NCBI GenBank assembly: GCA_948436975.1
Contig: CAOJJB010000019.1
Span: 1-35,801, forward strand
Length of the DNA stretch: 35,801 bases
Origin: an uncultured Clostridium sp.
Lineage (GTDB): Bacteria; Bacillota; Clostridia; TANB77; CAG-508
Direction of reading: 5' to 3'
Shown piece by piece: positions 16,822 to 25,307 of the stretch. The position numbers and the translations under genes were made by a program. The notes under the pieces are model-generated. The model had not been told where the DNA came from, did not search any database, and worked only from the letters and a program-made list of their open reading frames with translations. The first letter of the stretch is position 1. Each line of letters begins with the position of its first letter.

Positions 16822-16896
16822 GGCTCCTCTTGTTGGACTCGAACCAACGACCTATCGGTTAACAGCCGAGCGCTCTACCAACTGAGCTAAAGAGGA
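16821..16896 (-). tRNA. tRNA-Asn (anticodon GTT)
   Basis: The minus strand reads a complete 76-nt cloverleaf. The acceptor stem TCCTCTT pairs with AAGAGGA, the D arm is GCTC-AGTTGGTA-GAGC, the anticodon arm is CGGCT-GTTAA-CCG with anticodon GTT, and the T loop is GGTTCGAGTCC. The discriminator G is followed by an encoded CCA (16821-16823). A terminator follows immediately. Upstream on the same strand lies a broken copy of its 5' half. Confidence 0.97.
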
Positions 16897-16938
16897 ATGT
16901 TATATTTTTAATTTTATATACACAATATATACTTTTTT

Positions 16939-17037
16939 GCGCTCTCCTCGCACAGCTTCACTAACGTTTCGCATACTGACGCTCTAATCGGCTTTGCCTT
17001 CAAGAGCCTCAGCATCTACCAACTGAGCTAAAGAGGA
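16939..17037 (-). pseudogene. tRNA-Asn 5'-half remnant interrupted by a 69-bp insert
   Basis: Bases 17015-17042 repeat 16874-16901 exactly (28 bp: tRNA acceptor, D arm and 5' flank). The homology breaks at 17015 and resumes at 16939-16945 (GCGCTCT). Removing 16946-17014 and one copy of the flanking TCT restores 32 bp of continuous tRNA sequence. The insert is more GC-rich than its surroundings and can fold: TACTGA with TCAGCA, GCTCT with AGAGC, and GGC with GCC around 16974-17014. After the GCGC the 3' half of the tRNA is missing. Confidence 0.7.
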
Positions 17038-17042
17038 ATGTT

Positions 17043-17249
17043 TTATTTATATTTTTATTATTTGTAATGCTGTAAAAATTATACATTAATATTTTTGTAT
17101 TTTCAACACTTTTTATAAAAAAATTAATTTTATTAACATGAGTTCATAGTTAGATAAAATATACATTATTTAAAATAAAATAGTATATATTTTGTTGCTT
17201 AGGCTGGAATGCTAAACCTTAACAGCCTAAGCGATATCTTAATTAAATA
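17043..17249. other. AT-rich intergenic segment with one hairpin
   Basis: No gene is apparent. It contains the inverted repeat GCTTAGGCTG (17197-17206) and CAGCCTAAGC (17223-17232) with a 16-nt loop, just beyond the 3' end of the minus-strand RsiV-like gene. Neither strand has a T run behind it, so it is at best a poor terminator. Confidence 0.6.
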
Positions 17250-17885
17250 TTAATATGGTAGTTTGAATACTGGTATTCCACTTGAGTATGGGGCTATGTC
17301 ATATTGTTGAAAGTATATGGCTATTTCGTTATCTGATATTATATAAAATTGTTGTGGATTAAATGTATTTAATACTAATTTACAGTAGTCTTCAAAGTAT
17401 TGATTTGTTCCATTTTCTATTTCATGTTCAATTTGAGTGTTTATATTTTTTAAAATATCTAATATGAAATAAGGATTATTTTTATATAAGTCATTTAAAG
17501 ATATTAATTTACCACATTGCATATTCCAATTTTGACTACTTCTAGTGGTTAAACCATGTGCTCCACCAGAATAAATATACTGATCAGAATAAATACTAAT
17601 AATATTATTTGCATTATATGTTACATTATATGTATAAATTATTTCATATACCATAATAGGATATCCATTTGATTTATTATATTCATATAAATTTTTAGCA
17701 TCTTGAAGTAAAGTATTTTCAATATAATCTTGCAGATCAAAAGCAATTTGTTTATTATAAGAATTAAATTTATTTGATATGCAATTATAATTTGCTATTT
17801 GTGGATAATTAATTTTATAAGTTAAAATTAAATTTCCATCATAAAAAAAATCATTTTCTAAAACATTATCTATAATATAAAACAT
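17250..17885 (-). CDS. DUF4163/DUF3298 protein (RsiV/PdaC-like), no signal peptide
   Basis: A 211-residue protein with the two-part fold of the extracellular region of RsiV (anti-sigma V, lysozyme receptor) and PdaC: DUF4163 over about residues 10-90 and DUF3298 over about 100-211, with YIYSGGAHGLT, then ISLNDLY and the C-terminal IAIYFQQYDIAPYSSGIPVF. Relatives normally carry a membrane helix or signal peptide; none is visible here and an in-frame stop lies 4 codons before the ATG, so no longer start exists. Its ribosome site is unclear: AAGGAG is 35 nt away, behind the small palindrome AATCCT-AGGATT (17899-17916). It is either a cytoplasmic variant or has lost its N-terminus. Confidence 0.75.
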   Translation of the reverse strand: MFYIIDNVLENDFFYDGNLILTYKINYPQIANYNCISNKFNSYNKQIAFDLQDYIENTLLQDAKNLYEYNKSNGYPIMVYEIIYTYNVTYNANNIISIYSDQYIYSGGAHGLTTRSSQNWNMQCGKLISLNDLYKNNPYFILDILKNINTQIEHEIENGTNQYFEDYCKLVLNTFNPQQFYIISDNEIAIYFQQYDIAPYSSGIPVFKLPY

Positions 17886-18010
17886 GGTAATTACTTATAA
17901 TCCTTTTTATAGGATTATTTCTCCTTTTTAATTAATTTATATAATAATATATGCAATAAAAATCGAAAGTGAGATAAATTAATAAAAAAGTATATTGATA
18001 TAGAAAAATA

Positions 18011-18019
18011 TGTTATAAT
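18011..18019 (+). promoter_or_regulatory. Extended -10 element before the Nudix gene
   Basis: TGTTATAAT contains TG-N-TATAAT, an extended -10; the -35 region is weak. It is 31 nt before the start codon. Confidence 0.5.
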
Positions 18020-18050
18020 AAAAACGAAAATTAATAATAGGGAGAAAACT

Positions 18051-18593
18051 ATGGAATATATAGATATATATGATAAAAATGCTATAAAGTTAGATAGAAA
18101 AGAAGATAAAGAGTTAGTACATAAAAATGGATTACTTCATAAAACAATACATCTATGGATAATAAATGATAAAAATGAGTTATTATTACAAAGAAGAAGT
18201 TATGATAATAAAAGATATCCTGGAAAATTAGAAATATCAGTTGCAGGTCATATTAGAAGTGGAGAAAATTCAGTAGATGCTATACAAAGAGAAACATTTG
18301 AAGAAATAGGAATTAAGATAAATACATATTTTTTAGAATATTTATTTTCATATAAACATAAAAGAATTATGGGTGATACATACATAAATAATGAAATTTC
18401 AGATGTATATTTATATAGATATAATGTAAATATTGATGAATGTAGTTTTAATGATAAAGCAGTATGTGAACTTAAATATGTGGATTGGAAAAAAGTAGAG
18501 CAAATGTGGAAAAACAAAGATAAAGAATTAATAGATCATGAAGAACATTATGAAATTCTATTTTGCATGTTAAGAAAATATATAATAAATTAA
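18051..18593 (+). CDS. Nudix hydrolase (IDI/YfcD-like)
   Basis: A 180-residue Nudix protein. The Nudix box is complete: GHIRSGENSVDAIQRETFEE followed by IGI fits G-x5-E-x7-R-E-x-x-E-E-x-G. The opening EYIDIYDKNAIKL and LHKTIHLWIIN resemble the group related to isopentenyl-diphosphate isomerase, whose bacterial members often hydrolyse nucleotide or other diphosphates; the substrate cannot be read from sequence. GGGAGA lies 7 nt before the ATG. It is an isolated gene of the accessory region. Confidence 0.88.
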   Translation: MEYIDIYDKNAIKLDRKEDKELVHKNGLLHKTIHLWIINDKNELLLQRRSYDNKRYPGKLEISVAGHIRSGENSVDAIQRETFEEIGIKINTYFLEYLFSYKHKRIMGDTYINNEISDVYLYRYNVNIDECSFNDKAVCELKYVDWKKVEQMWKNKDKELIDHEEHYEILFCMLRKYIIN

Positions 18594-18673
18594 AAATTAA
18601 TTTTAATAAATTTATGATTGAGAATAAAGTTATAATGAAAGTGATAATTAGTAAGTTGTATAGGAGAAATTAA

Positions 18674-19075
18674 ATGAGAAATGAGAAAATTATTGATAAT
18701 AATGGATTAAAGAAAAGATTAAATGATTTTTGTAAAAAAAATCATTTAAGTATAGATTTATTTGAAATAGCTATAGTTGGAACAGGAAAAGGATGCGGAG
18801 AAAGAAAAACATTGTATGGACCTAGTGTGATAAAGAATGAAAAGTGTACATATGTTATTAAACTATTTTTAGAATATAATATAATTATTATTTGGAATTT
18901 TAAAAACAATCCTAATATGTCTTATCCTTATTTGACATTGAAAGAAAAATTAGATAATGGAATATGTGAAGGAGATAAGGGCTATTGTACTCATCCTAGG
19001 AAGCAATCCAAAGTGCTATTTGAAAATACAGAAGACTTTGAAAGACTATTAAATATAATTGCTGATAAAAAATAA
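18674..19075 (+). CDS. Hypothetical protein
   Basis: A 133-residue protein that I do not recognise. Visible features are a Gly-rich stretch GTGKGCGERKTLYGPS (residues 36-51), a hydrophobic strand LFLEYNIIIIWNF, and the His/Cys-containing segment GDKGYCTHPRKQSK. No signal or membrane helix is convincing. AGGAGA lies 7 nt before the ATG. It lies between the Nudix and acetyltransferase genes in the same direction, with leaders of 80-115 bp, so these look like separate units collected together. Confidence 0.6.
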   Translation: MRNEKIIDNNGLKKRLNDFCKKNHLSIDLFEIAIVGTGKGCGERKTLYGPSVIKNEKCTYVIKLFLEYNIIIIWNFKNNPNMSYPYLTLKEKLDNGICEGDKGYCTHPRKQSKVLFENTEDFERLLNIIADKK

Positions 19076-19190
19076 GTAGAATAGTAAATTACAGTTAAAA
19101 AGAAGGAATTAAAATATTTTATGATGGTAATGCTTTAAAAGACACGGAAATTTAAAAGATTTATAGTAAGTTATAAGGAGAATTAAACAA

Positions 19191-19937
19191 ATGAATGAAT
19201 ATATAAATTTAACTTTAGAAAACATTAATGAGGAGCATATTTGCTGTGCGATAGGAGATAAAAAACATCAAGCAGGTGTTAATAGTAAAAAAGAATGGAT
19301 AAAAGACAAATTAAAAGATGGTCATATCTTTAGAAAATTAAATGCAAGAGGAAAAATATTTATTGAATATGAACCAATAGAAACAGCTTGGATTCCTATT
19401 AGTGGCAAAAACTATGAATATATTTATTGTTTATGGGTAGCAGGAAGTTTCAAAGGAAAAGGAATTGGAAAAGAATTACTAGAATATGCAATAAACGATT
19501 CCAAAGAAAAAGGTAAAAGTGGTATATGTACTCTAGTTTCTAAAAAGAAAAAACCTTTTATTGGAGAAAAGAAATTTTTTGAACATTATGGGTTTAAAGT
19601 TGTAGATACTACCCAAGATTATGAATTATTAGCATTAAAATTTGATGATAGTGAAACTCCAAGATTTAATGATAATGCTAGACTTATGAAAATTGATAAT
19701 AAAGAATTTACTATTTATTATAGTAATGAATGCCCTTATGTAGAATACGAAGTAAAAGAGTTATCGGAATATGCAAAAGAAAACAATATTAATATTAACT
19801 TTATAAAAATAGATACACTAGAAAAAGCAAAAAACGTTCCTTGTGTATTTAATAACTGGGCAAATTTCTATAAAGGAGAGTTTATTTCAAATACTATATT
19901 AAATGCTAATTCATTTGAAAAGTTGATAAAGAAGTAA
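19191..19937 (+). CDS. YoaP-type protein: GNAT acetyltransferase fused to a YoaP domain
   Basis: A 248-residue two-part protein. Residues 1-155 form a GNAT acyltransferase; the acetyl-CoA loop is seen in LWVAGSFKGKGIGKELLEYA. Residues 175-248 form the YoaP C-terminal domain, which has a thioredoxin-like appearance beginning TIYYSNECPYVEYEVKEL with one cysteine. The same fusion occurs in Bacillus YoaP; its substrate is unknown. AAGGAG is 8 nt before the start. Length is normal and the frame is intact, unlike the next three genes. Confidence 0.85.
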   Translation: MNEYINLTLENINEEHICCAIGDKKHQAGVNSKKEWIKDKLKDGHIFRKLNARGKIFIEYEPIETAWIPISGKNYEYIYCLWVAGSFKGKGIGKELLEYAINDSKEKGKSGICTLVSKKKKPFIGEKKFFEHYGFKVVDTTQDYELLALKFDDSETPRFNDNARLMKIDNKEFTIYYSNECPYVEYEVKELSEYAKENNININFIKIDTLEKAKNVPCVFNNWANFYKGEFISNTILNANSFEKLIKK

Positions 19938-20051
19938 GATAGAGTTTATATCAGGAAAAACTATACTTACAAAATAAATAAAAAGAAATAAGCTACTAAG
20001 ATTGTTTTAGAGTGCCAAATAAATAAGAAATTAGAAAGATGAGGTAAAATT

Positions 20052-20503
20052 ATGGTACATTTAGTATATTGTGATGATAAATCAAAAGAATTAAATAAAA
20101 TTTTAGATGGTAGTAAAACAATGATTATAAGAGGTGCAGCAGGAAGAAAAATACCACATAGTAGAGTATTTAAAGATAAAATACTTTATTTTATGGAAAA
20201 AGGAACAAAAAAATTACGGCAAAAGCAGTTGTAACAGACGTTCAAAACTATGTAAAATTAAGTGATGAAGAAATAATAAAAACAATTGAGGACAATAATA
20301 GTAAATTACAGTTAACTGATAAGCAAAAAGAAAGATGGCACAAAAAATGCTTATGTTTAGTTGAATTTAAAAATGTAGAAGAAATAATCCCATTGGATTT
20401 TGACCATCAAGGAAATATGGATGATTGGTTAATTATAGAAAAAATAGAAGATGTCGTTGTAGGAACAAGCATTCCTTATAACTATGAAAAATCAAGATTT
20501 TAG
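20052..20503 (+). pseudogene. ASCH-like protein gene with a one-base deletion
   Basis: The first frame encodes 51-53 plausible residues and then hits a stop at 20234. Adding one A to the seven-A run near 20209 continues it as ITAKAVVTDVQNYVKLSDEE and on to a stop at 20501, giving about 150 residues. The whole resembles the short ASCH-like (RNA-binding-fold) proteins; LDGSKTMIIRGAAGRKIPHSRV and WHKKCLCLVEFKNVEEI are typical-looking. GAGGT precedes the ATG. From memory, such proteins are found beside DUF5131 genes, as here. Confidence 0.7.
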
Positions 20504-20517
20504 GAGTGATAAAAATT

Positions 20518-20869
20518 ATGGCAATGTGGAATTCTTGACGAAGTTGTAAAAAATGTAGTGATGGCTGTTTGAATTGCTATATTCATAAAGGGGATATAAA
20601 AAAATATAAATACCAATGAAATTATAAAGACAAAAGATTTTGAAAAAACAATAGAAAAATTAAAAAATGGCAATTATAAAATGAAATCTGGAATTGTTTA
20701 TTTATGTTTTTCTACAAATTTTCTTATTGAAGAAGCAGACGAGTGGAGAAATGAATGCTGGAAAATGATTAAAGAAAGACATGATTGTATTTTTGTGTTT
20801 CTAACCAAAAGAATAGATAGATTTAAAGGAGATTTAGGTAATGAAAACAAATTATATTATTATAGGTGA
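20518..20869 (+). pseudogene. DUF5131 (phage Gp37/Gp68-like) protein remnant
   Basis: The start MAMWNS is followed by TGA at 20536-20538 where the family has the Trp of WNPWxGC; the next residues RSCKKCSDGCLNCYIHKG keep the Cys pattern. A second lesion (frame change near 20600) precedes INTNEIIKTKDFEKTIEK, CFSTNFLIEEADEW and FLTKRIDRF, all matching the family. After DRF the gene is cut and runs into the start of the SGNH gene, so at least the C-terminal third is missing. Intact relatives are suspected iron-sulfur/SAM-type enzymes, but the function is not established. It overlaps the Shine-Dalgarno and start of the next gene. Confidence 0.75.
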
Positions 20870-21467
20870 TAGTATTACATATGGAATTGGAGATTTTGAA
20901 AGTGGTGGATGGGCTACAATGTTTAAAAATTATATTATTAATAAAGATGATTCAAAAGTATGTAACAATTATGTTCATTTAGCTGGTTTTCCTGGAGCCA
21001 AAAGTTCAGATATATTAAACAAAATTAATAATATATTACAATCATTTATACATAAGGAATTTGTAAATACAGTTGTACTTTCTATTGGAATTAATGATAC
21101 ACAAGTCTTTAATGGAGAGCCTAGAAATAACATAGAACAGTATAAATCCAATATAGAAAAAATCGCAAAACATGTTATAGATAGTGGATGTAATTTAATT
21201 GTTTTAGGATTAACTAGAATAGAAATTGATGAAAAATTTTTATGGAAACCAAATAAATATTATGATAATAAAATTATTTCAGAATATGATAGAAATTTGA
21301 AACTTATTTTATAATATGATTCAGAATTAAAAGAATTGTGCACCAATAGTAAGATTAAGTATATTCCAATGCAAGAATTATTAGAAAAAGCTGATTTTAT
21401 TGATGGATTACATCCAAATCATAATGGACATAAGAAAATTTTTGAATATATTAGAGAAATAATATAA
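20841..21467 (+). pseudogene. SGNH/GDSL-family hydrolase interrupted by a stop codon
   Basis: Block I is YIIIGDSITYGIGD, with nucleophile Ser11; block III is SIGINDT. A TAA at 21312-21314 (codon 158) interrupts the frame, which then continues without further damage for 50 codons to a natural stop at 21467 and contains DGLHPNHNGH, the Asp188/His191 pair that completes the triad. The truncated protein lacks these residues and should be inactive. AAGGAG at about 20827 is its ribosome site. Substrate unknown (esterase/lipase class). Confidence 0.85.
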
Positions 21468-21490
21468 ATATAATATAGGAGAATATTTAT

Positions 21491-21850
21491 ATGAAAAAAT
21501 TTAAAATTGCAATATTTATAATAATATTTATTATACTTTTTATAGCAACAATGGTATTTTCAATATATAAATTTGAAGTTTTTAATCCTATTTCTTCTTG
21601 TTGTGGAATGTTACAAATATTATTTACAGATAAAGAATACACAGTAGTTCAAAGAATACCATATAAAGTAGTTTTAGCCAAACCAAACTCATTTGAAAAA
21701 TATATGAATAAACAAGGTTTTTATGAAATAAAAGAAGAGCAAATGGGAGCTGAATTTGTATACAGTAATGGAAATAAAAAAGAAAGAGTATACAGAAGAA
21801 CAAACGCATATTATGAAATTGGAGTTTGGGATAACATATATAAACAATAA
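21491..21850 (+). CDS. Small membrane-anchored protein
   Basis: A 119-residue protein with an N-terminal helix (residues 5-27, very Ile-rich), then a short outer domain with CC at residues 37-38 and a basic, Tyr-rich C-terminus. No lipobox is evident. AGGAGA lies 7-9 nt before the ATG. I do not recognise a family. It is the first intact gene after the decaying block. Confidence 0.6.
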   Translation: MKKFKIAIFIIIFIILFIATMVFSIYKFEVFNPISSCCGMLQILFTDKEYTVVQRIPYKVVLAKPNSFEKYMNKQGFYEIKEEQMGAEFVYSNGNKKERVYRRTNAYYEIGVWDNIYKQ

Positions 21851-21876
21851 AACAATTTAAAAAGGAGTTATTAGTT

Positions 21877-22644
21877 ATGACTGAAAAGAAATTAGAAAAT
21901 ACTTCAATTCATTATTGGATTAATGATACAAAAATTGGAAGTTCAATAATATTTATACATCCTGCATTTGCAAATCATACTTGTTTTGATACACAATTAG
22001 ATTATTTTAGAGAATATAGAGTTATTACAATAGATTTAATAGGACATGGCAAATCAATAGGAAAAGGAACAATCGAAGATACTGCTATGTATATAAATCA
22101 AATTATGGAAATAGAAAAAATTGATAAAATCAATTTAGTTGGAGTGTCTATTGGAGCGGTATTAGTTCAAGATTTTGCAAATAAATATCCAAGCAAAGTA
22201 TCTTCTCTAACCTGTATAGGTGGATATGATAATAATAATTTCGATAAAGATTTACAAAAAGGTAATACAAAACAGCAAATGAAAATGATGTTAAAAGCGA
22301 TATTTTCTATAAAAGCATTTGCTAAAGATAATAAAAAAATATCAGCATATACAAATGAAGCACAAGAGAAATTTTATCAAATGAATTTAGGATTTAAAAA
22401 GAGTTCATTTAGATATCTTGCAACACTTTATAAACTAGTTAATAAATATAAAACACCAAAAAGAGATTATCCACTTTTAATTGGAGTTGGAGAATATGAT
22501 AATGATATGGCAAAAAAAGCATCAAGTATGTGGCATGAATTAGAGCCAAATAGTCAATATGTAGAGTTTTCAGGAGCAGGACATATAGTTAATATGGATA
22601 CACCAGAACAATTTAATAAAGTTTTAAAAAAAGTAATTAGATAA
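21877..22644 (+). CDS. Alpha/beta hydrolase
   Basis: A 255-residue cytosolic enzyme of the alpha/beta hydrolase fold. The oxyanion region is FIHPAFANHTCFD; the nucleophile elbow is GVSIGA with Ser91; the acid is likely the Asp in GVGEYDND; the catalytic His is H236 in GAGHIVNMDTPEQF. The lid between residues about 115 and 200 is Lys-rich. AAGGAG precedes the start. The substrate cannot be told from sequence. Confidence 0.88.
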   Translation: MTEKKLENTSIHYWINDTKIGSSIIFIHPAFANHTCFDTQLDYFREYRVITIDLIGHGKSIGKGTIEDTAMYINQIMEIEKIDKINLVGVSIGAVLVQDFANKYPSKVSSLTCIGGYDNNNFDKDLQKGNTKQQMKMMLKAIFSIKAFAKDNKKISAYTNEAQEKFYQMNLGFKKSSFRYLATLYKLVNKYKTPKRDYPLLIGVGEYDNDMAKKASSMWHELEPNSQYVEFSGAGHIVNMDTPEQFNKVLKKVIR

Positions 22645-22714
22645 CTAGAAATTATAGACTTTTTAGACTTTATATGATATAATTTATAAATCTATTAAAT
22701 AGGAGAAGTAAAAT

Positions 22715-23471
22715 TTGGGAAAATTTTTTGTAAGAACTGATCAAATAGATAAAAATAAAATTATCATAAAAAATGATGATGTAAATCATATAAAAAATGT
22801 ATTAAGATTAAAAACAGGTGATAAAATAAATATCTGTAATTCAGATGATAGTTCTAATTATATTTGTGAAATAGAAAACATAGAAAAGCAAAGTATAGAA
22901 TGCAAAATAATAGAAGAAACAGGAAAATTAGTTGAAGGAAATGTTGAATTACATATTTTTCAAGGACTACCAAAATCAGAAAAAATGGAATTAGTAATAC
23001 AAAAGCGGAACAGAATTAGGAGTGTCAGAATTTATACCTGTAAGTTTTAAAAGAAGTATAGTAAAACTTTTAGGGAAAGACGAAATAAAAAAAATAGATA
23101 GATGGAATAAAATCTCTGAAATTGCATCAAAACAATGTGAAAGAGATATAATACCAAAAGTAAGGAAAATAGAAACTGTAAAAGAAATTTGTAATCAAAT
23201 AAATAATTATGATATAGTATTAGTTGCATATGAATTAGAAAAAGAAAACTATATAAAAAATGAACTAAAAAAACTAAAAAAAATAAAGAATAATTATAAA
23301 ATAGCTATTATTATTGGACCAGAAGGAGGAATAGAAATAGAAGAGGCAGAGATATTAAAAAAAGCTGGAGCCAAAATAGTTAGTTTAGGAAAAAGAATAT
23401 TAAGAACAGAAACAGTTGCAATGCAGGTTTCTTCTATAATTATGTACGAATTAGAAAATGGAGGAAATTAA
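22715..23471 (+). pseudogene. rsmE: 16S rRNA (uracil1498-N3)-methyltransferase, frameshifted
   Basis: The SPOUT-class enzyme that methylates 16S rRNA. The first frame (TTG start at 22715 after AGGAGA) gives the N-terminal domain through FQGLPKSEKMELVIQK. At about 23003-23007 one extra base shifts the frame; the other frame continues with GTELGVSEFIPVSFKRSIVK, the expected family block, and ends with the SAM-knot motifs IIGPEGGIEIEEAEI and LGKRILRTETVAMQ. Together the two halves make a full-length protein of about 250 residues. Either a real disruption or a base-calling error. The next gene starts 2 nt after its stop. Confidence 0.85.
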
Positions 23472-23473
23472 TA

Positions 23474-24106
23474 TTGGAAAAAGCTAAACTAATGCAATTA
23501 GAAATTGAAGAGAAAAGAAAATTACCACAAACAGTAAAAGATAATATTAGTACAGAAATTTTCCAAAATATATTAGCAGCAATAATTATAGTAGCATATT
23601 TATGTACAATAAATATAATCTATTATAAACTTGCAAATAATATGTTTGAAGAATATATGAAATACTTTGCATTAGGGATTATTTTAATTACAATTATTGT
23701 TTTTGAAATTTCATATAGAAAAAATAGTTTAAAATTTTGTTTTATAGGTATAGAATTATTGATTTGTGGTGTGCTTTCATTATATATTCCTTATATATAT
23801 TTACATACAACAACAGCTTTAAGATGTACAATTATGATATTACCAGTAGGATTAGTAATGTATTATGGAATAAAATCACTAATAATATTTAAACAAAAAC
23901 AACTTAATTATCAAAATAATTTAAGTGATGTTAAAGAAATTTTAAAAGAAACTGAAAAAGTTAGTTATTTAGAAGAAGAAAGTAAAAAAACTTATAGAGA
24001 AAAAAGAAAAGAAGAAGAAAAAATTAGAGAAGAATTAAGAATAGAACAAAAGAAAAGAAAGCAATTAAAGTTAAAAATAAAGGAGAAAAGAGGTAGCAAA
24101 AGTTGA
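23474..24106 (+). CDS. Membrane protein with four helices and a charged coiled-coil tail
   Basis: A 210-residue protein with helices near residues 30-50, 62-82, 86-108 and 112-133, followed by a 75-residue highly charged, probably coiled-coil tail (KETEKVSYLEEESKKTYREK and on). TTG start at 23474 after GGAGG at 23460-23464. It overlaps yicC by 4 nt. I do not recognise a family. Its place between rsmE and yicC in a translation/ppGpp-linked operon does not point to a role. Confidence 0.65.
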   Translation: MEKAKLMQLEIEEKRKLPQTVKDNISTEIFQNILAAIIIVAYLCTINIIYYKLANNMFEEYMKYFALGIILITIIVFEISYRKNSLKFCFIGIELLICGVLSLYIPYIYLHTTTALRCTIMILPVGLVMYYGIKSLIIFKQKQLNYQNNLSDVKEILKETEKVSYLEEESKKTYREKRKEEEKIREELRIEQKKRKQLKLKIKEKRGSKS

Positions 24107-24978
24107 TTAAAAGTATGACAGGCTTTGGTCGTGGAAAATATGAAAACGATGGAAGAACGTATACAGTTGAAATAAAATCAGTAAATCATAAATACACAGA
24201 TATAAATGTTAGAATACCTAGATTTTTAAATAGCATAGAAGATAAAATAAGAAAAAGAATAAGTCAAGAAATATCAAGAGGAAAAGTAGATGTATTTGTT
24301 AATTTTGAAAATTATAGTAATAAAGGATCAACAATAAAAATTAATAAAGAATTAGCCAAAGAATATATAAAGGAGTTAAAAAGTTTAGCAGAAGAAACAA
24401 ATATAAAATTTGACTTAAATGTTATAGATATATCAAAATTACCAGAGATATTAAAAATAGAAGATGAAGAAGATGAAGAATTAATTTCAACAGAGTTAAT
24501 GAATGCAGTTAATATAGCATTAGAAAACTTTGTAGAAATGAGAGAAATAGAAGGTAAGAAATTAATAGAAGATATAGAAAGAAGAATATATGTAATACAA
24601 GAAAAAGTAGAAAATATAATAAAATATTCAAGTACACTTGTAGAAGACTATATTTATAGATTAGAAAATAGAGTAAATGAATTATTAAAACCAGGAACAG
24701 TAGATGAAGACAGACTTATGCAAGAAATTGTAATTTTTTCAGATAAATCTTCAATAGAAGAAGAAATTACAAGACTGAAAAGCCATGTATCACAATTTTT
24801 GGAATTAATAAAACAATCTTCACCAATTGGAAAAAAAATAGATTTTCTTATTCAAGAAATAAATAGAGAAGTAAATACAATTGGATCCAAAGCAAATTGT
24901 TTAGATATAACAAACAAAGTTATAGAAATAAAAACAGAAGTAGAAAATATAAGAGAACAAATTCAAAATATAGAATAA
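24103..24978 (+). CDS. yicC: YicC/YloC-family endoribonuclease
   Basis: A 291-residue protein beginning IKSMTGFGRGKYENDGRTYTVEIKSVNHKY (family signature, given in part) and ending with the DUF1732 block GSKANCLDITNKVIEIKTEVE. E. coli YicC is an RNA endonuclease acting with small-RNA turnover; YloC is its Bacillus counterpart. TTG start overlapping the stop of the upstream gene, with AGAGGT as ribosome site. It is followed by remA, as in Bacillus. Confidence 0.93.
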   Translation: MIKSMTGFGRGKYENDGRTYTVEIKSVNHKYTDINVRIPRFLNSIEDKIRKRISQEISRGKVDVFVNFENYSNKGSTIKINKELAKEYIKELKSLAEETNIKFDLNVIDISKLPEILKIEDEEDEELISTELMNAVNIALENFVEMREIEGKKLIEDIERRIYVIQEKVENIIKYSSTLVEDYIYRLENRVNELLKPGTVDEDRLMQEIVIFSDKSSIEEEITRLKSHVSQFLELIKQSSPIGKKIDFLIQEINREVNTIGSKANCLDITNKVIEIKTEVENIREQIQNIE

Positions 24979-25027
24979 TTTTATAGATTTTAGAAAAATC
25001 TAAATATAAAAAAGAAAGAGGTGTAAC

Positions 25028-25282
25028 ATGCAACTTATTAATATTGGATTTGGTAATATAGTTTCAGCTGAGAGAATAGTATCAATTGTGAGTCCAGACT
25101 CAGCACCTATAAAAAGAATTGTACAGGAAGCAAAGGACTCAAAAACAGCAGTAGATGCAACATATGGAAGAAGAACTAGATCAGTAATAATAATGGATTC
25201 AGGACATATAATCTTATCAGCAGTGCAACCAGAAACTATTGCTGGAAGAATAGATAATGGCTTAGACAATGATGAAGAATAA
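25028..25282 (+). CDS. remA: Extracellular matrix regulator RemA (DUF370)
   Basis: An 84-residue DUF370 protein, a DNA-binding activator of biofilm and osmoprotection genes in Bacillus. The sequence opens [20 protein letters not shown] and contains the family block [27 protein letters not shown] lies before the ATG. Order yicC-remA is conserved widely in Firmicutes. Confidence 0.92.
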   Translation: MQLINIGFGNIVSAERIVSIVSPDSAPIKRIVQEAKDSKTAVDATYGRRTRSVIIMDSGHIILSAVQPETIAGRIDNGLDNDEE

Positions 25283-25307
25283 AATAAAATTTTAGGAGGA
25301 TATTAAA

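Noticed and set aside
16939-17037. A second functional tRNA gene
   Set aside because: The anticodon arm, T arm and 3' acceptor are missing, and the D arm is split by the insert.
16821-17042. Classical phage attachment site at the tRNA
   Set aside because: Integrases usually duplicate the tRNA 3' half; here the 5' half is repeated and no integrase gene is visible.
17197-17232. Terminator of the RsiV-like gene
   Set aside because: The stem has a 16-nt loop and no T run on either strand.
22990-23025. Programmed frameshift in rsmE
   Set aside because: There is no slippery heptamer or downstream structure typical of such sites, and the family is not known to use one.
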